A stretch of 64,000 bases of DNA from Gammaproteobacteria bacterium HGW-Gammaproteobacteria-15 (GCA_002840125.1 PGZF01000005.1:248001-312000), one strand, 5' to 3'. Shown: positions 26,995 to 36,960, counted from the stretch's first letter. Notes: a model not told the origin generated them from the letters alone. A program made the numbers and translations.

Positions 26995-29427
26995 ATGCAG
27001 CGGTTATTCTTTGTTTTATTAACCCTGTGCTGCACTGTGGCGGCACAGGCGGCGCAGTACCAGCAACATAGCCTGCAGGGTAATACGCTAAATATTCAAA
27101 CCGATAGCGGCCAGCTTAGCCTGACGTTTTACCAAAGCGATGTGGTAGAGGCGTTTTATCAGAGCGAAGGCGTAAAACAGCTGCCGTCATTTTCAATTAG
27201 CCAGCCAGGCGAGCCGCAGCAGTTACGCCTGACAGAAAGCGCTGCTGCTTTAACGCTGGGTTCGGCCAGTTTAACGGTAAAAATTAATAAAGCCCCGTTA
27301 CAGCTCAGCTACTACTATCAGGGCAAGTTGCTGCTGGCCGAAGAGCAAGGTTATTTTCAACAACAGCAGCAACAACCGCTACAGCACGGCTTTCGCTTTG
27401 CGCTAAGCGATAGCGAAAAACTGCTGGGCGGCGGCCAGCGCGTGCTGGGTATGGACAGACGCGGCCATAAATTCCCGCTGTATAACAAAGCGCATTATGG
27501 CTATAGCACAGAGTCGAGCCAGATGTATTTTAGCCTGCCGGCGGTAATGTCGAGCAATAAGTATTTGTTATTGTTTGATAACTCGGCCAAAGGCGAAGCT
27601 GATTTAGGCCATACCGAGCCCGGTATTATGCAGTTTAGCGCCGAAGGTGGCCGCAGCAGCTATGTGGTTGTTGCAGGCGGCTCTTACCCACAGCTGATTA
27701 ACAACTACACCGCGTTAACCGGCCGTCAGCCATTACCGGCGCGCTGGACTTTAGGTAATTATGCCTCGCGTTTTGGCTATCGTAACGAAGCAGAAACACG
27801 GGCTGTGGTGCAAAAATTCCGCGACCTTAAGTTGCCACTGGATGCGCTGGTGCTGGATTTATACTGGTTTGGCCCGGATATTCAGGGCCATATGGGTAAT
27901 CTGGACTGGGATAAAAACGCCTTTCCACAACCGGAAAAAATGCTGGCCGATCTAAAAGCCGATGGTATTAACACTATTTTAGTGACCGAGCCCTTTGTGC
28001 TTACCAGTTCAAAACGCTGGCAGGAAGCGGTAGCGGCCGGTGCTATAGCGCCAGGTTTAGACGGCAAGCCGAAAACCTTTGATTTTTACTTCGGTAATAC
28101 CGGCTTAATTGATGTGTTTAATCCCAAAGCGCAAGACTGGTTTTGGCAAATTTACCAGGGTTTGGCCAACCAGGGTGTGGCAGGCGTGTGGGGCGATTTA
28201 GGCGAGCCTGAAGTACACCCCGAAGATACCGTACACGCTATCGGCACTGCCAACGAAGTGCATAACGCCTATGGCCATCAGTGGGCCGATATGGTGTACA
28301 GCGGCATGCGCCGTGATTTTCCTGAGCAGCGCCCTTTTATTATGATGCGCGCCGGCGCGCCGGGTAGCCAGCGCTTTGGTATGGTACCCTGGACCGGTGA
28401 TGTTGAACGCAGCTGGGGCGGTTTAAAGCCGCAGGTAGAATTAGCCCTTAGCATGGGCCTGTTTGGCTTTGGCTATATCCACTCGGATCTGGGTGGCTTT
28501 GCCGGCGGCGAAACCTTTGATAAAGAGCTGTATATCCGCTGGCTGCAATACGGCGTATTCCAGCCGGTATACCGGCCACATGCGCAAGAGCATATCGCAC
28601 CGGAAATGGTGTTTCATGACTCACATACTATTGAAACGCTGCGGCCCTGGTTAAACCTGCGTTATCAGTTGCTGCCATATAACTACACGCTGGCGTATCA
28701 AAACAGCCTGACCGGCATGCCACTGATGCGGCCGCTATTCTTTTCTGAAAACAGTGTTGCCGGGCAGCAAAACACCGCACTGATGGATGAGAAAAACAGT
28801 TACTTCTGGGGTGATGCCTTTTTAGTGGCGCCAGTAACCGAGCCCGGTGTCACTTCATGGCCGGTGCAATTACCCGGCGGCGTCTGGTTTGATTATTTCA
28901 GCGGCAAACGCTACGCCGGTAATAACAAAGTTGAGGTACCGGTAACCATTAACACCATACCATTGCTGGTAAAAGCCGGTAGCTTTGTGCCGATGGCAGA
29001 GCTGGTACAAAGCACGAAGGATTACAGCAGTAATAAACTGACACTGCATTACTATGCCGACCCAAGTGTAGAGTGCGCTAAAGGCGAGATGTATGAAGAC
29101 GATGGCAAAATGCCGGACGCTATCGCCAATGGCCAGTTTGAGCTGCTGAATTTTTATTACCTTAAGCAAGATGGTGAGCAGAAATTTGAACTGCGCCGCA
29201 GCGGCGATTATGCCGGCAAACCGGAGAGCCGCGAGCTTACTCTGGTAATACATAATCAAACGGCCACGCCTAAGCATATCAGCGTCGATGGCCATTACGT
29301 TCAGTTGGTACCGCAGCAAGCGCGCTTTAACCGTATGCAAAATGTGGCCTGGTACGATAAAGCCAGTAAGCAGTTGAGCATTAAAGTTGATTGGCCGGCG
29401 GATAAAACATTGATAAACATACGCTAA
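26995..29427 (+). CDS. GH31 family alpha-glucosidase, exported
   Basis: 810 residues with a signal peptide (FFVLLTLCCTVAAQA). The N-terminal beta-sandwich, catalytic barrel and distal beta domains have the GH31 order. The nucleophile is Asp401 in GVWGDLGEP and the likely acid/base is Asp469 in WTGDVERSW; LDLYWFG and HSDLGGF are further family motifs. It releases glucose from the non-reducing ends of alpha-glucosides, probably in the periplasm. The start lies one base after the GH13 stop, so the genes are co-transcribed. The linkage preference (1,4, 1,6 or 1,3) cannot be read. Confidence 0.9.
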   Translation: MQRLFFVLLTLCCTVAAQAAQYQQHSLQGNTLNIQTDSGQLSLTFYQSDVVEAFYQSEGVKQLPSFSISQPGEPQQLRLTESAAALTLGSASLTVKINKAPLQLSYYYQGKLLLAEEQGYFQQQQQQPLQHGFRFALSDSEKLLGGGQRVLGMDRRGHKFPLYNKAHYGYSTESSQMYFSLPAVMSSNKYLLLFDNSAKGEADLGHTEPGIMQFSAEGGRSSYVVVAGGSYPQLINNYTALTGRQPLPARWTLGNYASRFGYRNEAETRAVVQKFRDLKLPLDALVLDLYWFGPDIQGHMGNLDWDKNAFPQPEKMLADLKADGINTILVTEPFVLTSSKRWQEAVAAGAIAPGLDGKPKTFDFYFGNTGLIDVFNPKAQDWFWQIYQGLANQGVAGVWGDLGEPEVHPEDTVHAIGTANEVHNAYGHQWADMVYSGMRRDFPEQRPFIMMRAGAPGSQRFGMVPWTGDVERSWGGLKPQVELALSMGLFGFGYIHSDLGGFAGGETFDKELYIRWLQYGVFQPVYRPHAQEHIAPEMVFHDSHTIETLRPWLNLRYQLLPYNYTLAYQNSLTGMPLMRPLFFSENSVAGQQNTALMDEKNSYFWGDAFLVAPVTEPGVTSWPVQLPGGVWFDYFSGKRYAGNNKVEVPVTINTIPLLVKAGSFVPMAELVQSTKDYSSNKLTLHYYADPSVECAKGEMYEDDGKMPDAIANGQFELLNFYYLKQDGEQKFELRRSGDYAGKPESRELTLVIHNQTATPKHISVDGHYVQLVPQQARFNRMQNVAWYDKASKQLSIKVDWPADKTLINIR

Positions 29428-29437
29428 GCAGAACTCG

Positions 29438-29470
29438 ATAGCAGGCTTTAAAACACAAAAAGCCTGCTAT
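29438..29470. terminator. Hairpin between convergent genes, probable bidirectional terminator
   Basis: A 12-bp perfect stem ATAGCAGGCTTT / AAAGCCTGCTAT with a 9-base A-rich loop lies between the GH31 stop and the stop of the minus-strand lipoprotein. T runs are weak on both sides. Confidence 0.6.
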
Positions 29471-29476
29471 TAGACA

Positions 29477-31282
29477 TTAAGGCAAACTGATTTTTCGTAA
29501 CTGCGCATTACGGTTGAGGTCACTGCTAAACATGTACAAGTTATCACCGCTACTATCATAAAATATGTATTCATTCGCGCCTTCATAATCAGAGCGACTA
29601 TCGCTGTTCCATTGCTCCCAACCGTACTCGTCGATTAAGCTCAAATCAGAACTACTGTAACGTTGTAAAATCAAGCCGCAGAACACTTTGATAGGATTAC
29701 AGCTATCGCCTAATTCAGGATGCAGCACGATTACAAATTCATCCTTCTGTGGATGAGTCGCGATTCCAAAAATACTATGAGAGCCGGGCACTACCAGTTT
29801 AGCTATTTTGGAAAAGTCTGTATTAGTATCTGTTGTCAGCTCATAAACTGCGGCACAGTTATTAATTACTTTACCGTCTTTTGTTACTTCATATCGCTGC
29901 CAGCAATGATTCAAGCTAGACAAAGTTTGTGAGACGATAAGCTGATGTGGTTCATCCAGACTCAAATCCCAACGTTGTATATGACCATGCTCTCCTGCTG
30001 AGATATTGTAAAGCTGCTCATCTTTGGTGACAAAGCGTGTCTGTCCGACATCAAAATAGCCATAATCCGTGCCACTATTCTCACCAAACCGATAGCGATA
30101 AGGAGTACTAGTGTCAGCGCTATATGTGTATACCGAGTCTTTATAAATCAAAGCATTAAATAATGGCTGCCCGGAGGTAAATTCCCCAACAACTGTTAAT
30201 TCTTGACCTATCCAATCATATACCTGATTTATATAGCTTACACCAGCGTTGGTATGCTGTGCTTCATATACCAAAATGTGTTGTCCACCTGAACTTGCAT
30301 TGTATAGATCAGCAGTAACAGGTAGTTCATTGACTGTTGATGTTGTTAAATCAAATGCACTTAGGAAGCTTGTAGAATCTCTGTAGAAATAACCAACTAA
30401 CACGTCTTTATGCCGTAACAAATGATTTTCTTTCGCCATCTGCATACCTGATGGAAACACATTAGCTGAAACAATAAGTGAGGCATACTCTTTATACGGC
30501 TCTCCCAGTTGGTCGTAACTGACAGAAATTTGTCGCATGCCGTTCTTTACCGGGTACTGACAGCTATTGTCATAGCACACCTGAACATCTATAGCGCCCT
30601 GGTGAATGCTGTTCGCCAGCGATTGCTGCGACACAAAGTTAAAATTCATCTTGTACTCAGAGCGACTTCCCTCCTGTTGCACCAATGAAACCTGATAGAG
30701 CAACTGCTCTGAACGGCTGCTTACACGGGCAACTAAAGGCAAGCGACTGTGGTTCTCAATCGTAACAAACCGACTGGTCTTCAAATTACTCGCCTCGCCT
30801 GCTTCTGCAGAAGTAAAATGCAAGTTGGATGGGATTGCCGTCGCATCAGCTGGTTTATACTGTATGTTTACGTTAACATTTACCGGTGAGCCCTGAATTT
30901 GTCTGGTACATAGAGCGTCATAGCAGGCAATAATTTTGCCGGTTAAGCCAAAAAGCGTCTCTTGATCGAGAGCGACAAACGAGAAACCTGATTTCGTAAA
31001 AAAATGGGCACTGACGTTATTCCCTTCCTGCACTACAACCGCACCGTTCAGCGCAGAATGTTGAATATCAAAGTGAAAAAATATTGGCTGATTTGCGGCC
31101 AAATTTTTTAATACGCCTATTTGTCGTTGTAATGAAAGGTTTTCCAGCATATCTGCACTAATATTAAGAGTGGGTGTGGCAAGCGAGAATAGCGGCTCCT
31201 TATCACCCACTTCGGCGGTGTCATTGCCCTCTCCGCTACAACCAATTAGTAGCAGTGTGATGAGAAATGCTATAGATCTCAT
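29477..31282 (-). CDS. Lipoprotein of unknown function, probably beta-propeller-like
   Basis: 601 residues with a lipoprotein signal (ITLLLIGC, Cys15). The N-terminal 260 residues look like beta-sandwich domains with paired cysteines (CYDALC, CYDNSC, each followed by a basic or polar strand). The C-terminal part has repeated short strands with questions of position and orientation typical of six- or seven-bladed propellers (YTYSADTSTPYRY, QLYNISAGEHGH, YNISAG). I recognise no family. It overlaps the upstream gene by four bases (ATGA) and must be translated with it. Confidence 0.7.
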   Translation of the reverse strand: MRSIAFLITLLLIGCSGEGNDTAEVGDKEPLFSLATPTLNISADMLENLSLQRQIGVLKNLAANQPIFFHFDIQHSALNGAVVVQEGNNVSAHFFTKSGFSFVALDQETLFGLTGKIIACYDALCTRQIQGSPVNVNVNIQYKPADATAIPSNLHFTSAEAGEASNLKTSRFVTIENHSRLPLVARVSSRSEQLLYQVSLVQQEGSRSEYKMNFNFVSQQSLANSIHQGAIDVQVCYDNSCQYPVKNGMRQISVSYDQLGEPYKEYASLIVSANVFPSGMQMAKENHLLRHKDVLVGYFYRDSTSFLSAFDLTTSTVNELPVTADLYNASSGGQHILVYEAQHTNAGVSYINQVYDWIGQELTVVGEFTSGQPLFNALIYKDSVYTYSADTSTPYRYRFGENSGTDYGYFDVGQTRFVTKDEQLYNISAGEHGHIQRWDLSLDEPHQLIVSQTLSSLNHCWQRYEVTKDGKVINNCAAVYELTTDTNTDFSKIAKLVVPGSHSIFGIATHPQKDEFVIVLHPELGDSCNPIKVFCGLILQRYSSSDLSLIDEYGWEQWNSDSRSDYEGANEYIFYDSSGDNLYMFSSDLNRNAQLRKISLP

Positions 31283-33045
31283 CGTCTAAATTCCCCCCAG
31301 TTTGCCCCCTTTGCAGTACTACTACGTGTAGCTTGCTGTCTGTTCAACAATATCCAGCAAAAACCGAGTAACATTAGCCAGGATATGGCACCACCACTTG
31401 CATTAGTGTTATTTCCTGAAGAAGACGATTGGTTTTTAACTACACCTGAAATAGTTGCTGAGGCAGACAATCCTGCAGGGTCTGTAGCACTAACGGTAAA
31501 ACTAAAAGTGCCAGCTTGTTTTGGCGTTACCCTTATTGCCCAACCAATAATGGCAAACTCTGGCGGAATATCATCGCTTTTAAAAATTAATGCATCATAG
31601 TCTGCGTCTGAGAAAATGTCTGATAAATCCAGCTCATAGCTAGTGCCTGCGGTTAATGGCTCTGTTTCAACCACTGCAGCAATTGCCACTGGCGCATCGT
31701 TAATGTTTATGATCTGTAAGTCAACATTGTAAAATGCCTTCCATAGTCCATCTGCTATGCCAAACTGTAAAATGCCGACCGGATTAACACGAGCCACCTC
31801 TTTGCTGGTGTTAAAGCTATAAGCAAAATTGGCAACCTTTTGCAGGACATCATCTAGTGCCGTACCACCTGAGGTCCTCCAGAACATTTCTAGTGAAATA
31901 TTGTCCAAATCAATATTGCTGAACAGATCTGCAAGGTTAAAGCTGTAGTGCTCCTTATAATATAACGCTATGGGACCTGGTAATATTCCTGGTTCTGCCT
32001 GAGGCAGGGGTAAAGTAAATACCAATAGTTCATCCTGTGTTGCGGTAACCAGTCGATTTGCCTTTGTGACAGCCATCAATTCACCGTAAGGTAAATCTCC
32101 GTGCTCACCCTGATAATCGAAAGACAAACTTGTATTCTCGCTACTGTTCCTTGCAACGACGGTCATTCTACCCATTAGATCTTTACATATTGCACGGCTT
32201 TGCGAGAGGAAAAGACAATTTGCCTGGTTGCCGACATTTTGGGGACCTGACGGCTTCATACTAACCGGAGCATTCAAGTCAATTTTCCAGTAAAGGCTGT
32301 TACTCACGCCACTAATCAGCTCATTGGATTGGAGCTGTACCAATGAAGTACCCGGCCAGTAACTAACATTACTGATACTATCTGGCAATGTTGTTTCATA
32401 TACTAATTGAAATCCACCGATCAGCTCATACACCGCGATCGTGTCATTGGAATAAACTACAATATTATGTTCTGTAACGAGAAGCTCTCCTTGCAACACG
32501 TTATGGAAACTACAATTTTCTGCCGCTAATGTTTTTGCCTGGCGACATAGCAGCAAAAGATTATCACTATCAGCACGCAACGGAACTACGCCGATGAGCA
32601 CATCTGCATCAGTTGCATAAAACCAATCGTAGATGTATGGGCCGGGCAGATCCTGACTTGCATGAGCCGGTACTTCAACATACTGCACCTGCCGATCACT
32701 CTGATAGTTTGCAATAACAATGCTCTCGGCGGAGGCAGTGCCAAAGTAGTCCCACCGCACTCCCCCTACCCACCAGTTTTTATCATCGGTAGCAAAAAAA
32801 GTGGGCGCTACTTCGCTACCCAGTTTGACCTCATTAAATGTTAACCAAGTCTCAGGTAACTCAGTTACCGGGTTTACACGCCAGATTTCGGTATCGTTCT
32901 CATTCCAGGACTTTACGACAAAACTGTTATTGCTCAGACTTCTACTTTGGATGGCCTGAAATGAAGAGGGAATTTCAGCAATTATTTCAACTGAATTACT
33001 GGCCCAACTGGACAACGACAATATAAGCAATACACACAAGCGCAT
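31279..33045 (-). CDS. Secreted protein with cadherin-like domain and GlyGly-CTERM-like tail
   Basis: 588 residues from ATG 33045; that start has GGAAGAG five bases upstream and begins a clean signal peptide (MRLCVLLILSLSSWA). A further 13 codons are open upstream. Residues to about 360 look like propeller strands. Then follow two cadherin/dystroglycan-type domains (NINDAPVAIAAVVETEPL, FSDADYD, KQAGTFSFTVSATDPAGLSA). The C-terminus, SGNNTNASGGAISWLMLL then CWILLNRQQ, resembles a GlyGly-CTERM sorting signal for rhombosortase. It overlaps the downstream lipoprotein gene, so the two products probably act together at the surface. Confidence 0.7.
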   Translation of the reverse strand: MRLCVLLILSLSSWASNSVEIIAEIPSSFQAIQSRSLSNNSFVVKSWNENDTEIWRVNPVTELPETWLTFNEVKLGSEVAPTFFATDDKNWWVGGVRWDYFGTASAESIVIANYQSDRQVQYVEVPAHASQDLPGPYIYDWFYATDADVLIGVVPLRADSDNLLLLCRQAKTLAAENCSFHNVLQGELLVTEHNIVVYSNDTIAVYELIGGFQLVYETTLPDSISNVSYWPGTSLVQLQSNELISGVSNSLYWKIDLNAPVSMKPSGPQNVGNQANCLFLSQSRAICKDLMGRMTVVARNSSENTSLSFDYQGEHGDLPYGELMAVTKANRLVTATQDELLVFTLPLPQAEPGILPGPIALYYKEHYSFNLADLFSNIDLDNISLEMFWRTSGGTALDDVLQKVANFAYSFNTSKEVARVNPVGILQFGIADGLWKAFYNVDLQIININDAPVAIAAVVETEPLTAGTSYELDLSDIFSDADYDALIFKSDDIPPEFAIIGWAIRVTPKQAGTFSFTVSATDPAGLSASATISGVVKNQSSSSGNNTNASGGAISWLMLLGFCWILLNRQQATRSSTAKGANWGEFRR

Positions 33046-33280
33046 AATTCTCTTCCTACTTGAGAAGTCTCTTATTTCTATCATTTAGTAAATGCTATCT
33101 GTTAAAAGCGGCCTTTATAGATGAGTTTAGTGGTTTAGTAAATAGCCCAGATGAGGATAATAAAATCTTATCCATTCATCTTAGTTGCGAAAATTTAATA
33201 GTAAATCAGAGCATTAAGCCTTAGGTTCTAGTGCTATGTTTAATATAATGTAATGCCTTAGCCATTGAGGAAACGAAAGC

Positions 33281-33397
33281 TTGTACACAGCTGATTTTAA
33301 TCATAAACGCAAATTTGTCGTCAAACTGGGCAAGATGCTGCACAAGTACGGCACCCGGCGTACCGGCTGGCAGCGACACCTTGTATTTTATTTTTAA
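33281..33397 (+). pseudogene. Truncated, frameshifted 5' fragment of the threonine/serine exporter gene
   Basis: About 95 bases match the start of the intact exporter gene at 34844 with a few differences, mostly at third positions. Codons 2-25 are identical in protein (YTADFNHKRKF onward). Then one base is missing (CACCCGG against CACGCCGG), the frame shifts and a stop comes at 33395. Similarity to the intact copy ends near 33375. It is a relic, not a functional gene. Confidence 0.85.
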
Positions 33398-33516
33398 TAT
33401 AGCAACAGGTGAGCTTGAAAAGTTGGACACCAGTTTATAGCTAACAAGCCACAGTGTTCGGTCATGCCCCTGGGCCAAAAGCGACAAACCCACATTGCGA
33501 AAAAGGAACTAAAGCT

Positions 33517-33867
33517 GTGGCAGACCACCCCATTTTTAAAATGCCTTTTGCCAAGGTCTATCCGATGTATGTGCAAAAGGCGGAGCGCAAAAAGCGCACT
33601 AAAACGGAAGTTGACCAGATTATTTGCTGGCTTACCGGCTACAGCCAGGCTGAGCTGGAGCAGCAAATAGCGCAGCAACATGACTTTGCTACCTTTTTTG
33701 CCCAGGCGCCTGCCATGCACCCGAACTGCACGCTGATTAAAGGCGTCGTATGTGGGGTGCGGATAGAGGACGTTGCCGACCCGCTGATGAAAAACATCCG
33801 CTATTTAGACAAACTGATTGACGAACTGGCCAAAGGTAAGGCAATGGAGAAGATACTGCGGCAGTAA
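33517..33867 (+). CDS. DUF2200 family protein
   Basis: 116 residues. [20 protein letters not shown], the [10 protein letters not shown] region and the C-terminal [20 protein letters not shown] are the DUF2200 hallmarks; the function of this small cytoplasmic family is unknown. GTG 33517 is chosen because family members begin right before ADHPIF; AAAAAGGAAC lies upstream. The open frame continues back to 33454 but that part has no family match. It lies between the broken exporter fragment and a GST gene, in a segment that may have been inserted. Confidence 0.82.
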   Translation: MADHPIFKMPFAKVYPMYVQKAERKKRTKTEVDQIICWLTGYSQAELEQQIAQQHDFATFFAQAPAMHPNCTLIKGVVCGVRIEDVADPLMKNIRYLDKLIDELAKGKAMEKILRQ

Positions 33868-34062
33868 CTTCTTTTGGTCAAACTCAGCATAATGCTGGTT
33901 GGTAAGCTGCGTTGAAACCTATGGATTTATCTTGAAGAAATAGCTGTAGCTTGTTTAATAAGGCGAGATGTTGTGTACTGAACAAAAAATCTGACTGCCA
34001 TGTCGATCTGGCGGAGTCTGATGCGATAAGGTAATGGATTAGTCAAAGCGAGGAAAGAACAG

Positions 34063-34713
34063 ATGACCGTACGTCGCGTTAGCGCATATAAATGGGTGCC
34101 TCCGTTTGCACAGGGGTTAGTTCGTGATCTGCGAGTGCGTTGGGCACTGGAGGAGGCCGGCTTCGCCTACGAGGTAGACGCTATTGCCCACCCTGATCGT
34201 CTGGCACCGGATTATGTGGCGAAACAGCCCTTTGCTCAGGTTCCAGTGTACGAAGAGGACGATTTAGTGCTGTTTGAATCCGGCGCTATCGTACTGCACC
34301 TGGCCAGACAATCAACCATGCTGATGCCGTCTGATCCGACAGAGCAGGCCCATGTAACCATGTGGATTTTCGCTGCCTTAAATTCAATTGAACCCTGTAT
34401 CAGTGTGTTGGCCGAACTTGACCTGTTTCATGCCGAGCAAAACTGGGCCAGAGAGCAACGCCCGCTGGCGGAAGAAACGGTCAAGGCACGCCTGCAACAA
34501 CTAGCGGATGCTTTGGCTGATCGCGATTATCTACTTAAGCAATTCAGCGCTGCAGATCTGATGCTGGTATCCGTGCTGCGAATATTACGACATACCAATA
34601 TTCTGGCCGGGTTTTCCACGCTGACTGCGTACCAGAACCGTGTTGAATCCCGGCCGGCGTTTAAGCGTGCGCTGGAAGCGCAGATGAATACTTTCGCAGC
34701 CTATGAGCCGTAA
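34063..34713 (+). CDS. Glutathione S-transferase family protein
   Basis: 216 residues. The thioredoxin-like N-terminal domain has LRVRWALEEAGFAYEVDAI, the cis-proline motif FAQVPVYEEDD and ESGAIVLHLA, which binds the glutathione gamma-glutamyl group. An all-helical C-terminal domain follows (about 90-205). Probably a cytoplasmic glutathione-dependent transferase or reductase; the substrate is unknown. AGGAAAG lies nine bases before the ATG. It shares a segment with DUF2200 between two copies of the exporter 5' end. Confidence 0.85.
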   Translation: MTVRRVSAYKWVPPFAQGLVRDLRVRWALEEAGFAYEVDAIAHPDRLAPDYVAKQPFAQVPVYEEDDLVLFESGAIVLHLARQSTMLMPSDPTEQAHVTMWIFAALNSIEPCISVLAELDLFHAEQNWAREQRPLAEETVKARLQQLADALADRDYLLKQFSAADLMLVSVLRILRHTNILAGFSTLTAYQNRVESRPAFKRALEAQMNTFAAYEP

Positions 34714-34843
34714 TAACATGTGAAAAAGGGCAGCGTAGTTAATAAGCAACTCTGGATGGTGAAAAGGAAAACTGGTATCGGCAAGCGATTCCTTTACAAT
34801 ACAAAGCTAAGCCAAACGCTTAATTAACCGCAGGAAGCCACTC

Positions 34844-36070
34844 GTGTACACTGCTGATTTTAATCATAAACGTAAGTTTGTCGTCAAACTGGGCAAGATG
34901 CTGCATAAGTACGGCACGCCGGCGTACAGGCTGGAAGCGCATTTAACCGAGCTGACGACCCATTTGAACTTAAAAGGTTCGTTTATTATCTCCCCCACTT
35001 CGATGACCTTTGTGCTGTGGACCGATGGCCATGAGCAGGAGTACACCCATGCTTCCAGGGTGAACCCCGGCGATCTGGATTTAGGTGCACTGTCGCGTAC
35101 CGACGAGTTGGTAGATCAGGTGTTGCAGGGCAACGTCAGCATTCACGAAGCCGATGCACTGCTGGATGCTATCGATGTGCGCCCCAGCTCTTACGGTAAG
35201 CTGGCCACAGCGGTGGCGATGATGGCATCCGGCGGTGCTTTTGCCATGTTAATGGCCACCAGTTGGAATGATGTGCTGTGGTCGTCATTGTTATCACTAT
35301 TGGTTTACCTGTTTATGCTGTGGGCCGCCCGCTCACCGCGCATTGCCAACATGCTCGAGCCGTTAGTGGCACTGGCCGCGGGTATTGGCGCCTGCGCCAT
35401 TAGCAGTTATATCGACCCCGGCATTAATATTCGTTTGGCAGTGCTCTCAGCCATTATTTCGTTTATTCCGGGCTTAGCGCTAACCATCGGCTTTGCCGAA
35501 CTGGCGGCGCGGCATCTGGTATCGGGCAATGCCCGCATTATGGATGCGCTGATGCTGCTGTTTAAGCTGTATTTTGGTGCCTTACTGGGCATAGCTATTG
35601 GTTTTGCCCTGTTTGGTGTGGTCGATTTTGTTAAGCCGCCGCCAATCTCGCGCCACTTTGCCTGGCTGGCAGTAGGCATACTGGTCAGCTCGCTGATCGT
35701 GCTGTTTAAAAGCCGTGGCAAATATACGCTGTGGTCTTTAGCCGCCGGCTTTATCGCTTATGGTGTCAGTATTACCGGCGCGACATTATTTGATTATACC
35801 ATGGGCGCCTTTCTCGGTGCCTTTGCCGTTGGCCTTTACAGCAACCTGTTTACCCGCCTAGCCAATGCACCTGCCGTTATCGTTGCTATGCACGGCTTAA
35901 TCGTGCTGGTGCCCGGCAGTAAAACCTATATCGGTTTAAACTCGCTGATTTCCGGCCAGGATTTTGTTGTGTCTGACCGCGTTGGCCAGCAAACCTTCTT
36001 AATTTTAATGGCGCTGGTAGCCGGGCTTATTTTTGCCAATGTGGCCCTGCCGCCGAAAAAAAGTTTGTAA
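34844..36070 (+). CDS. Threonine/serine exporter family protein (ThrE type)
   Basis: 408 residues. An N-terminal DUF1212 domain (VKLGKMLHKYGTPAYRLEAHL, SPTSMTFVLWTDG) leads into five membrane segments, and the second half is a DUF3815-like bundle with five more (WSLAAGFIAYGVSITGA, VPGSKTYIGLNSLI). It uses the proton gradient to export threonine or serine, by family knowledge. GTG 34844 is the likely start, with CAGGAAGC upstream. A broken copy of its first 95 bases is at 33281. Confidence 0.85.
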   Translation: MYTADFNHKRKFVVKLGKMLHKYGTPAYRLEAHLTELTTHLNLKGSFIISPTSMTFVLWTDGHEQEYTHASRVNPGDLDLGALSRTDELVDQVLQGNVSIHEADALLDAIDVRPSSYGKLATAVAMMASGGAFAMLMATSWNDVLWSSLLSLLVYLFMLWAARSPRIANMLEPLVALAAGIGACAISSYIDPGINIRLAVLSAIISFIPGLALTIGFAELAARHLVSGNARIMDALMLLFKLYFGALLGIAIGFALFGVVDFVKPPPISRHFAWLAVGILVSSLIVLFKSRGKYTLWSLAAGFIAYGVSITGATLFDYTMGAFLGAFAVGLYSNLFTRLANAPAVIVAMHGLIVLVPGSKTYIGLNSLISGQDFVVSDRVGQQTFLILMALVAGLIFANVALPPKKSL

Positions 36071-36147
36071 AAACTGCCGGCGGTTGTCGATTTCATCCTT
36101 GCTGTAACGACCAGTTATACCTTAGAGGGTAAAACAGGAGCAACATT

Positions 36148-36582
36148 ATGAATCACAGCCAACAAGTACAACAAATTACCGATCTGCTTGCCAGTTGGGC
36201 CAATGCCGTGCGCGCTAAAGATGTCAGCAAAATTATGACGCTGTACCATGACGACATTATTGCCTTTGATGCGATAGCGCAGTTGCAATTTAAAGGCAAA
36301 GCCGACTACCGCGAGCACTGGCAACGCTGCATGGAATTTTGCAGCGGCGAATCGATGTTTGAACTGCATCAGCTAAAAGTGCAGGCTAACGAACAATTGG
36401 CGTTTAGCCACAGCCTGAACCACTGCGGCGGCGCCAATGACAAGGGTGAAATGCAAAGCTGCTGGATGCGCGCCACCCAGTGCTGGCAGCATGGCAGCGA
36501 TGGCTGGAAAATAGTACACGAGCACTACTCAATGCCATTTGATATGGAAAGCGGTGCTATTCTGTCAAACTTAGCGCCTTAA
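36148..36582 (+). CDS. SnoaL-like/NTF2-fold protein (DUF4440 type)
   Basis: 144 residues with the cone-shaped NTF2 fold pattern: helix QITDLLASWANAVRAKDVSKI, LYHDDIIAFDA, then four strands ending WKIVHEHYSMPFD, a common ending in this family. No catalytic residues can be assigned. AGGAGCAACATT precedes the start. It is followed 11 bases later by a YciI-like gene and then a sigma factor gene, an arrangement common with this sigma group, suggesting co-expression. Confidence 0.82.
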   Translation: MNHSQQVQQITDLLASWANAVRAKDVSKIMTLYHDDIIAFDAIAQLQFKGKADYREHWQRCMEFCSGESMFELHQLKVQANEQLAFSHSLNHCGGANDKGEMQSCWMRATQCWQHGSDGWKIVHEHYSMPFDMESGAILSNLAP

Positions 36583-36593
36583 GGAGCACAACG

Positions 36594-36938
36594 ATGAAAT
36601 ATCTGTGTCTGGTGTACAGCGACGAAAACAGCCTGCATAGCCTGCCCGACAGCCCGCATGACAGCGAGTGCAACGCCTATGCTGAAAAAATACACGGCAG
36701 TGGCCGCATGCTGGCCGCTGAAGCACTGCAACCGGTCAGCACCGCCACCACCATCCGGGTGCGTAGCGGTAAAGTCAGCATTACCGACGGCCCCTTTGCT
36801 GAAACCAAAGAGCAACTGGCAGGCTTTTATCTGGTAGAAGCGCATGATTTAAACGAAGCTATTCAGATTGCCGCCGGTATACCGGCCGCCCGGGTCGGCT
36901 CGGTAGAAGTGCGGCCAGTTCGCCAGCTTGAGGTATAA
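36594..36938 (+). CDS. YciI-like/DGPF domain protein
   Basis: 114 residues: [11 protein letters not shown] at the start, [31 protein letters not shown] in the middle. [10 protein letters not shown] is the DGPF motif. The ferredoxin-like fold is small and cytoplasmic; a DGPF protein is the characteristic partner of ECF42-type sigma factors and possibly their sensor or target. AAGGAGCACAACG precedes the ATG. The next gene begins just after its stop. Confidence 0.88.
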   Translation: MKYLCLVYSDENSLHSLPDSPHDSECNAYAEKIHGSGRMLAAEALQPVSTATTIRVRSGKVSITDGPFAETKEQLAGFYLVEAHDLNEAIQIAAGIPAARVGSVEVRPVRQLEV

Positions 36939-36960
36939 CCCTCAGGTGGCTGCGGTAACC

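Noticed and set aside
33221..33493. Minus-strand ORF opposite the exporter fragment
   Set aside because: It is antisense to the recognised relic and the DUF2200 leader and resembles no protein family.
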